This document shows, piece by piece, positions 1-8,139 of a stretch of DNA of 64,000 nucleotides. The position numbers were made by a program, and so were the translations under genes. Where the stretch lies: NCBI GenBank assembly GCA_019671135.1, contig JAHRHY010000003.1, forward strand, positions 186,001 to 250,000, written 5' to 3'. Below the pieces are notes generated by a model. It saw only the letters and a program-made list of their open reading frames with translations. It had not been told where the DNA came from and did not search any database. This DNA is from Linnemannia hyalina (taxonomy: Eukaryota; Mortierellomycota; Mortierellomycetes; Mortierellales; Mortierellaceae). Each line of letters begins with the position of its first letter. Positions within the stretch are counted from its first letter, which is position 1.

Positions 1-99
1 GCGAATAAAACAGGCCTTATTTTTTGTTTTTTTTTGAAGCAAAACCATAGCCCTGCCATTTCCACAATAAACTCTTGGGTTATTGTTTTGGTGACTTCA

Positions 100-420
100 T
101 GCTGCATGGTGTGGAAACAAAGAGAGAGAGAGAGAGGCAAAAGGAAAAAAGAAAGGGACAATGAGAGAACAAAAGGTGTTTGTGATGGTGACCATCATCC
201 ACGGTATACATGAAGCAGGTTATTGTGGAAATGGTTTCTTGCTGTATGATATGGAAACAAAGAGGGAGAGAGAGAGGCAAAAAGAAAAAAGAGAGGGACA
301 ATGAGAGAACCAAAAAGAGACATGAAAGAGACATGAAGGAGATATGAAAGAGACAAAAGGTGTTTGTGATGGTGACCATCATCCACGGTATGCATGAAGC
401 AAGTTATCGTGGAAATGTCA
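100..420. repeat. Imperfect direct repeat, two units of about 130-170 bp
   Basis: Two units share a block reading tggaaacaaagag followed by GA-rich sequence and aatgagagaac (about 111-170 and 251-310). They also share a block containing gtttgtgatggtgaccatca, followed by the atccacggta block (about 175-233 and 358-417). The second unit carries an extra stretch of about 45 bp built of short agacatgaaag-like repeats (310-354). No coding potential is convincing here. It lies just upstream of the promoter of the nuclease-fusion gene and could be the decayed edge of an older element. Confidence 0.75.
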
Positions 421-548
421 GGTTATTTTTGGGCTTTTGTTTTGGCGATTTGTTCCTGAATGGTATAGATTATATCGCTTGTGTGTGATGATTGAGTGAT
501 AGTGGTCTCGACATGTAAGCCTTTGTCCTTTCCACTGCCCACTTTTCC

Positions 549-556
549 TATAAAAT
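549..556 (+). promoter_or_regulatory. TATA box of the XPG-Fanzor gene
   Basis: TATAAAAT sits 288 bp before the ATG at 844. It is followed by a C/T-rich, G-poor leader (about 565-680), a common arrangement upstream of fungal genes. The role is inferred from sequence and position only. Confidence 0.45.
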
Positions 557-843
557 CCCGCTTCCATTTTCCTTCTTCCCTCTTTCTTTCTTCCTCTCTA
601 ACCACACTCTCCTCAGCACACCTCACATCTCACACTCTCCTCCACATCCACCTATTCCTCCACATCCACCTACATACTACTTTACATATATCTTCGCCAC
701 ACCCTTTCGAAGCAACCCACAACAGCCATTCTGTAAGGCCGATGCTGGATGTGATTGCGAACAGTACTCATTATACCCTTTCACAACTTATCAAGCAAGA
801 AGACTCACACTAGCTCTCACACTTTTCTTAACATAGTTCAAGA

Positions 844-3800
844 ATGGGAATCAGTGTCCTTCCTTCATGGATCAAGGAGGCCTCCGACGGAATCGAGGAA
901 GATCTCACCCAAAAAACATGCCATGTGGACTTTCCGGCGATGTTTTTCGCCCTGTTGAACTCGCGTGCATTTTACGGAACCGTCAGCATCGAAGCCAGGC
1001 AGGCCCGACTGCACTACTCACTAAAAACAACTGTCGCTACCAACGTACCAGGCGAACAAAAACATCCACATTCGCCATCTGGGTCTGAGGGGACCGAGTC
1101 GGGGAGTCCATCCATCAAACATGCTCGCCTCACATTGGGAGCTCCCTCAGGCACAAGTACATCGACCGGTCCTGTGTTTGTTGCGATCCCTCCTGGCTCG
1201 GTTCCGACAACCCTTATGACACAGGTCCAACACCTACTGCAAGGAGGACCAGCTCAGATCTTTCTCGACAGCAATGGTACTCTCACAACAACACGTACCG
1301 AAAACAAAGGCATTGTAAGTACATTCGATTTTCAAATACAACCGGCAAAGACAAAGCTGCTGTAAGAAATATACCTAATACTATCTCATTGCTTTGTGTT
1401 TTCAATAGGACTATGGCCACATAGGCCAGGTTATTCACGACATCCTCACGAAAAAAGTCTCACAGGGGCGCACAACAATCCATGCCGACGGTCCCCGTTC
1501 GGTCGAGAAAGAGCACGCCCATCAGAAACGGGACCGTGATCTAACAACGCGGATGAGAAAACTCATGGAGGACTACGACGAAGACAAGATCAAAGGGACG
1601 AAACGGCTATACCGGCGCCTAAAGTCTGTTTATCGGGCACCACCCGATGCCGCGAGACAAGTGCTGGATGCTCTTCAGAATCTGGGGTGGACAATATGTC
1701 GCTGCCCCCACCAAGCCGACTGCTGTATTGCCCGTTGTCTCAATAATGCCGTCAAGCCGGAGGATGTACGAATCATCACCAAAGACTCTGACTTGTTGGT
1801 CTATGAGGCCTCTACATCGATCACTATTCCTGTCGGCAGTCAGTGGAAAACATTCCAGAAGCAGGACCTTATGGATCGACACCAGCTCCCCACTCCAGCC
1901 CACCTTCTTCTTCTTGGTATATTAACAACAAACGACTATACCGACGGCGTTCCTTACTATGGCTTGGTGTCGAACGCTGACATTGTTCGGACGTTTACAT
2001 TGGACGGACTCGACGGATTGAGCGACCAGGAGCGACTTGGACAATTCAAACACCACGTCATTCAGTACTTGAAGATTGTATACGACAGCGCCCACAAGCT
2101 CCAGGAGATCGCAGAGGAGTCCTACCTCCAATATGGGAAACACAGGCAACTGTATAAGAAACACGCTAAAAGGTCCTTGAACAGGGTCGGGATAACTCAG
2201 TACCAGAAGAACGTAAAAGACAGCCAGTTCGATCATGCCCTTCAGGCGTTCGTGATGTGCACCGAGCATCCTTTACCTATGGGTGGGACCGAAACGACTT
2301 CCAGCACACCCGATATCCACAGCCTTGTCACGACTATCATTCAGGAAGTTGAGATGAAAAAGGCGAAGACCAACTGGGAGCGTTTCTCAAGGAGCCAAAC
2401 ATCACATACAGGACCATCAGCGCCCACACCTATTATCGACCAAGCACCTCCACTCTACAAAAAGAGTAGAAAACAAGAAATGCGCCATGGCTCACGCGCC
2501 CGGTCAAGGAGAAGGCAGAAATGGCAGAGGACAAAGTAAGTACTTTTTAGCGTCATCTTCAGTTATATCCAGCCACTTGTATTGACTTCTATTGCTTCTG
2601 TACTAATATTATTCTTCATAACATTGGCGCGTTTATTTCTAGATTCCGATCCCGGACGGATCAAGCAGATCGATACGTACCCCAAACGGTCAACCTTGAG
2701 AACGCCAGCCCCGTCGAGGACGTAGAATTGTCTGGTCTGAAACCATCAACCCCTCGACCATACAAGCCAAAGGATCCCGCTACCACCAACGAACAAGCTG
2801 CCACTGCCCCTGTAGCCAAGAAAAAGAAGAAGAAGAAGCATCTTGACTATCACCAGGACAGGCCTGGTTATGCTGCTCTGAAGAAGTCATTCAAGTCTGT
2901 TTTCGCCACTGTCACACTTACCACTGGATCAGTCAAGGGGTGCCTGAAACGAGCTACCGATCTCACCCCGGCGAACGTCGACATGGTTGCTCAGAGACTT
3001 GATATGGCTGTGTCTATCGTCAATACTGCCAAGCATTTTGTCTACAAGATGCTCGAAATGCGGATCCTTGGAGAGCTACTCTCTAGTTCGCCGCCGACGT
3101 CCTTTCTGGAGGATATTCTGGATTCAGACTGGGCAGAGATTGTTATTGGGAATCTGTTGTCGTTTGTTCTCCGAGATTCGACAAAAGCACTAGGACCTAC
3201 AGCCAACAAGCCAAAGTCGAAGGAAGCACAGGCGGAGGCAGTGTCGATTTTTGCGGCCTTCAAGGGGTTCCATCCGGGATTCAAGGCTGTTAACCCATCC
3301 AGCATACCCCTCGGTGTTGTCATCGATGATCTGGCGCCCAAGATCTGTTTGGCTATGAAGTTGCATTACAAGAAGCTCCCACAGACTATACGCACAAAGG
3401 TACTAATCGCCCAATTCGTTGATGAAGCGCCATTGATAATTGGAGAGAGTGTATTGCATATTCTAATATTGTGTCTTTTTTTCTTTTTGCAATAAAATAG
3501 ATGGAGAAGCTGGAGTTCGATCCCGCCCTACTTCCAAAAGTCGAACAGGAGGATGAAGACAAACCTGGTGATGACGGCACTACTCTAGACGATGACGGTA
3601 CTATTCTAGACGATGATGCCGATGACGAGAACCCCAGGAAAAAGTCGAAAAAAATTGTCTATCAGCCTGGACACATCCGATCATGCTGGAACTATCTCAT
3701 GGCACTTCCAGCGGCAAACCGACCACGTTTCTGTACCCAGTCCAAGATGACAGACAGCTTTATCGACATTAGGGAGGAGGGACTGATGCGTATCCTTTGG

Positions 3801-5336
3801 GGAAGAGATGCAGGTCAAGTCGGATTGATTTGGAGCGGCAGCCCTCATAGCCACGACTGGGCCAACCTACAAGTCAATACGTCATTCGGGAACCTCATCA
3901 AGATGCTTTTCATTGGAGATCGAAATACGGTTCGGCTCGCAAACAAACAACAAACAACATACGGGAAACGAAGTGCTACAATGAGTGAACTCAAGGCTGC
4001 CCACCCCACCATCTATGACCAAGGACCACTTGCACGACACCTGACAGATCGAATTAACTATTACCGAACCCGACACAATGCATCCATCTCGGCCGGATCG
4101 TCGTCGTCGTCCTCAGCATCTGCAGTGCCGCCGCCTTCCAACCCCCCACTATTGCCGACCCCTCCTCACATCCAAGGCGCACAGTCTTCCTTTCGGTATG
4201 CATTGAACAATTTCATCCGCACGGACGGCCATCAGCTGCAACTTTTGGCCTATGACCTCACCAAGAGTCGGCAGGCGCCGGGTCGTAAGGAGTTTCTACG
4301 ACGTATCGAGAACCAGTACCCAACCCGACAGTCGATAATTGAAGCATTCGGTCAAGACTTGGAGTCGGTGGCGGTGATTGGCATCGATCCAGGCGAAGTC
4401 GTGAGCGGTGCGTTCTGTGTGCGTCTCGATGACAAAACTGTGGTCAACTTGTTGGTAAAGCGCGCATCACTGTATCAGCCAACACTCGCCTTCAGAGCAT
4501 GGGAACAGGAATGGAGGCGACAACACCCAGCAGCCGGTCCCGCAGATAATGTCGACGCGAGCCTTTGGACGAGGAAGACGGATGACAAGAACAGGGCAAC
4601 TTTTCTACCTTCGATGCATGATCTTGAGAATGCGCTCCATTCAACAAAATACGACTCAGAGGACGCCCTCAAATCCGCGCAACGGCAGTATTTCGAGTTG
4701 GAGCCGATCATTCATGGATTCTACTCATCGTCGGACTGGAAGAAGGCCGTATACCAACATAGAATGGCAAAGTTGTCAGAGATGGACATGGCGGTGGCAG
4801 GCGTGCTCCGACTTGTGAAAGAAGCATTGAAGAGTAACCCAATGGGAGGGCGTAGGGTCCTCTTCGCGTTGGGAAACGCGACTTTTCGGACAGGGTTCAA
4901 CCTTACATCGGTCCACACGACGTTCTTGCGCAGACTACAGCAGAAGGTAATAATGAGAATGGAGAGAGTAGAAAGAAGATGTGCGGGTGGTCGTATCTAC
5001 TAGTATCGTATGTCCCTTCAATACCATGGCGATCTGGATACACAAGTATATTAATTCATTTGTCCTTTTTAAAATTGATAGAGCTTGGCCCTTGGGTACA
5101 AGGTAGCGTTAGTGGATGAATATCTTACATCTACAATGTGCCCAACCTGCGTTTCCATGGGTGAGACGACAAGACTTGCTAAGCCCTCGATGAGAACCTG
5201 TGCGTGTGTGAAATGCAGGCGGTGGATTCACCGAGACTTGGTGGGTGCGCACAACATTGCTATCATCGGCAAGCATTACCTTAAGCATCTCGGACGCCCC
5301 CCTTCCCTTGCAAGACCGTCGCCGCAAAGCTCATAA
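844..5336 (+). CDS. XPG/FEN1-like nuclease fused to Fanzor (TnpB-like RNA-guided nuclease)
   Basis: Exons read 844-1314, 1409-2535, 2643-3399, 3501-4946, 5082-5336; every junction has GT-AG ends and the frame closes to 1351 aa. Residues 1-350 resemble FEN1/XPG: an MGI start, Asp29 in VDFPAM, Asp184 in HADGP, PHQADC (257-262), TKDSDLL (Asp283, Asp285) and TNDY (Asp333) followed by GVPYYG. The middle (about 530-785) is helical with a seven-lysine run (592-598). An acidic linker with PRKKSKK starts exon 4. The C-terminal part is Fanzor/TnpB-like: RuvC-I Asp1081 in VIGIDPG, Glu1280 in VDEYLTS, a zinc ribbon CPTC (1287-1290) and CVKC (1309-1312), and RuvC-III Asp1319 in HRDLVGAHNIA. Known Fanzors cut DNA using an RNA transcribed from their own 3' end; activity here is inferred. 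An alternative is two adjacent genes, with the Fanzor part starting at the ATG at 3501. Confidence 0.85.
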
Positions 5337-5480
5337 CCTCTATAGATTGAAACTATAGTTTATTTATCCTAGTCTGTCAATGACTAATGACGGACGAAGG
5401 GATACATCTCCCTTTTTTTATGCCCGATCTCGAATGAAAGAATATTCTCTTTTCATCCATCCCGTCTCGTGCCGGTAAAA
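5337..5480 (+). ncRNA. Candidate Fanzor guide RNA (fRNA/omega RNA) region
   Basis: Directly after the stop codon lies short structured sequence. CTATAG at 5340-5345 and 5353-5358 can pair across a 7-nt loop. AAGGGA at 5397-5402 pairs with TCCCTT at 5409-5414 across a 6-nt loop and runs into a T tract. In characterised Fanzor and TnpB loci the guide RNA overlaps the nuclease 3' end and downstream sequence, so this is where one would expect it. Expression, ends and guide are not visible from sequence. Confidence 0.3.
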
Positions 5481-5777
5481 ATCATAGGGTGCTATTTTTT
5501 GCACGCAGTAAGGAAGATGCCACAGTCGTCAATGCATTCATGAAAGTCGATTTTCGTTGTTGGCATCTCTCCTTTTGAGCGGCGATGATAGCTGGCTGCG
5601 GCGTTATGATCTTGAACTGGAGTAAAGGTAGCGCCTTCTTTTTTTGCTCACAAGGCTTCAGCCTACATTGGTATGAGTGGTGTCGAAAGCTCTGACCCTC
5701 CAGTTTTGTAGGGCGGTAGAGAGACCCATTGCTATTCTTGCAACACGAACATACTTACTCACTTGGACTCAATTCCC

Positions 5778-5808
<31 letters not shown>

Positions 5809-5890
5809 GAATTATATTTGTTCGTGCTACACGAATGTGCGAATGAGCGAGGGAGGAGAGGAAAGGAAAGGAGAAGAGCGGCTCAAGGGA
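5481..5890. other. Non-coding stretch with a 28-base poly(A) tract
   Basis: No gene is supported here. The stretch includes a short GTGC/GCAC inverted repeat near 5490-5506 and a run of 28 A at 5778-5805. The right end of the Fanzor-bearing element, if it is an element, should lie here or just before, but no terminal inverted repeat was recognised. Confidence 0.5.
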
Positions 5891-5899
5891 TAGAAAGAG

Positions 5900-6167
5900 T
5901 GATGGTATTGCAGGATCATTCGTGGACGACCCTGTAAGTATCTTTAGGGTACCGACAGTTGTGGTGCCCCATTTGACATTCATTGGCGAAAGACATCCAT
6001 CTGTTGACCTTTTTTGTTCTCTGCGCAAACATAGGTACCTTCTCCTGTGCACTTTGCGAAACAGTAAAGGTCTCCGTCAGCAGTCGCGGGAGCTGAGTGG
6101 GCCATAGCGGAGAGGGTATCGATGGAAGCAAGGGCCGTCGAGCACAAAGTGATGTAGACATGTGCAT
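5900..6167 (-). pseudogene. Decayed single-domain Kazal-like secreted protein
   Basis: This is a broken relative of the intact gene at 6406-6696. Reading from an ATG at 6167, the family pattern appears in pieces in different frames. There is a start like MHMST, a hydrophobic region, then LYCFAKC and YVCAENKK, then after a frame change FANECQMGHHNC. A TGA replaces a Cys codon just before SCNT near the end. That makes at least two frameshifts and one nonsense change relative to its neighbour. It still keeps most of the cysteine spacing, so decay looks recent. Confidence 0.7.
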
Positions 6168-6405
6168 GTTTGTGAAAGTGGTGTTTGGTGGTGTAAGGAT
6201 GATGAAGTGAAATAGAAGTAAAATACATTTCTGCTTTGTATCTTTTTCTGCACAGCCTACATTCTTAAGAAGAGCCAACGCATTGGTCCTCAGGATCATA
6301 GGGCTGTTGGATGCGCTTGTGGCGTCTGTTGAAACAAGGTCATCGCTTTTTTATTATTCTCATCGTTGTGGTAACAAGGGTCTAAGAGGGGGAGAATGGG
6401 GGAGC

Positions 6406-6696
6406 TCAATGAGCTGGGAGAAGGATGTCATTGCAGGCGCAGTTGGGCACGGCCTTGTAGGTGTTTTTCGGGTTCAGGCAGTTGTAATGACCCAATTGAC
6501 AAGGGTTGATAAACCAGGCGTGTTGATGTTTCTTGTTCTCGGCACAAAAATATTCACCTTTGTCCGAACACTTTGCAAAGCAGAAGGGGTCTGGAGTGGG
6601 GTTTGAATGAGGGGCTGGAATTGCCGTGACAGCTGAGAGCAGGGCGGCCAAGGATATGAGGGCCATTGAATAGGTGATGGTGGTGGAGAAGTGCAT
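6406..6696 (-). CDS. Small secreted Kazal-like cysteine-rich protein
   Basis: A single exon encodes 96 aa with an N-terminal signal peptide (hydrophobic stretch at about residues 8-24, cleavage probably near TAIPAP). One Kazal-like domain follows: FCFAKC, then YFCAENKK, then PCQLGHYNC and NCAC, giving the C-x3-C-x7-C...C-x6-C...C spacing seen in the multi-domain genes elsewhere in this window. Kazal domains are classical serine-protease inhibitors that insert a loop into the protease active site; the target here cannot be told. Secretion is expected. A decayed copy lies next to it at 5900-6167, suggesting local tandem duplication. Confidence 0.75.
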   Translation of the reverse strand: MHFSTTITYSMALISLAALLSAVTAIPAPHSNPTPDPFCFAKCSDKGEYFCAENKKHQHAWFINPCQLGHYNCLNPKNTYKAVPNCACNDILLPAH

Positions 6697-6944
6697 GGCC
6701 TTTTGTTTTGGGATTGGGACTATTTCAGAAATGGGTGGGAGGAGAATAAAAAATGAAGGGAAAGATGGGAGGAGTGCAATGCCATGGGTCCTTTTTTATG
6801 GATGTTATCCCTTATTCCAATTCTTGGTCCCGGAAACAAACAATGGCTGAAGGCGAATGAAAACATACATGGCCCCCTTCCCACAGCTTTAATCTTTCTC
6901 CGTCCTTGTTGTTGCTCTCAGAAACGTTTGAAGGAGCGATAATT

Positions 6945-7135
6945 GCCATGCTCTCTTCGCTTGTTTTGCATTGTGCAACAACCTTCGTCGGAGAACAATG
7001 CCGATGGTGACAATTGATACCATCAATCCATTTATATGCCGTTGTATCCTTCGATAACACGCATTGGCCACTCTTCGGGTCACTCCTTTTTGACCGCACA
7101 ACTGTTGTAACATTTATCCGGACATGATGCGAAGC
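6945..7135 (-). pseudogene. Kazal-like domain fragment, degenerate
   Basis: On the minus strand one frame gives KCYNSCAVKKE, a TGA, then PEEWP. A second frame continues with CVLSKDTTAYKW, INCHHRHC and VAQC. Together these match the cysteine order of the Kazal-like domain with at least one frameshift and one stop. There is no signal peptide or start. The C4-C5 spacing is shorter than in the intact family members, so the match is weaker than for the other broken copies. The remainder of 6697-7384 holds nothing else that I can support. Confidence 0.4.
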
Positions 7136-7384
7136 CGGCATTTTCAGTTTAGTATCATTCTACGCCGTGGCGAATATGAACAAAGTATATTGGTAGACAT
7201 CGATCTTTTTATTTTTACTATCGGTGCACGCTGGTCAAAAGTATCTCTTTTGTGTTAGGGGTAAGGAAGGAAGCAAGTGAGAGGTGCTATCTACGAAAAC
7301 ATCTAAGGATCTGGTCGTTGATTGTAGTTGAATGGGTGGAAGGATTTCTTTTGGCAAAGAGTGCTCGAAAAGCCAGAGAGTGAT

Positions 7385-8135
7385 TTAGCAAGCTCCTTCA
7401 GAAGCAAAGGTGAAGGCAGCCTTGGGGTTCATGCAATTGAACGCGCTCAGTTCGCACTGGTTGCCAAAGGTCTTGGACTTGCCAGACTGGAGCTTGGCAC
7501 AAACGGGCTGGTAGACTGCGGGACAGGCGTCAGCGCAACCGAGGGTAGCAGGGCAGGCGGCACTGGCAACCAGCTTGAAGGTTGCAGTGGGGTTCTGACA
7601 GTTGTGGACGTCCAACAGGCAGGCATTGTTGAAGGTTTGAGTCTTGCCGTCCTTGGAGGTGGCACAGACGGGATCCTCTACCATGACACACATGATGTCG
7701 CACTTGGGAGCAGCAAGAACCTCGCAAGTCGACTCAGCAATGACGACAAACTCAGCATCGGGGTGCTTGCAGTTGTACTTCTTGAGCTCGCTGGCGTTAC
7801 CAAAGGTCTTGTTCAAACCGTTTTTGGCCTTGACGTAGACGGGCTGCTCGAGAGCGGCACACACGATGTCGTTGCACTTGGCGGGAGCAGCATCGGCAGG
7901 GGCGCGCTTTTCAACGGCAGCAAACGCGCAGAGATTGTTGGGAACAACGGTGGCCTGGGCGTTGGCGTGCTCGCAGTTGTAGTTCTTCAGCTCACAGTAG
8001 TTACCAAAGGTCTTGAAGTCGCCGGACAGGACTTTGCCGCAGACATGCTGGTAAATGGCAGGGCAGACGGTGTTGCAGGTAGGGGCGGCGAGCTCCTTGC
8101 AGGAAGAATCAGCAACGAGGACAAAATTGAGTAGC
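7385..8135 (-). pseudogene. Multi-domain Kazal gene, 5' end lost
   Basis: The reading frame is open from about 8133 down to a TAA at 7385. It begins inside a Kazal domain (NFVLVADSSC) with no start codon or signal peptide. An in-frame TAA and unrelated sequence lie just upstream. Four further Kazal domains follow: CNTVC, CNDIVC, CDIMC and CADAC. In the CNDIVC domain two cysteines are replaced (PVY for PVC, NAS for NAC), which would break two of its three disulfides. A KR dibasic site (VEKRAP) precedes that domain, as in the intact gene at 48785-49576. The break coincides with the integrase end of the retroelement at 8140-11400. It may be non-functional, or expressed from a new promoter. Confidence 0.75.
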
Positions 8136-8139
8136 GGAG

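Noticed and set aside
844..2539. Reading the XPG-like region as an ordinary FEN1 or EXO1 housekeeping gene
   Set aside because: It has a long low-complexity insert, a Gln at a metal-site position and an in-frame continuation into Fanzor, unlike housekeeping flap nucleases.
5337..5500. Reading the hairpin and T run as a bacterial-type terminator
   Set aside because: The genome is eukaryotic; the structure is better kept as a candidate guide-RNA feature.
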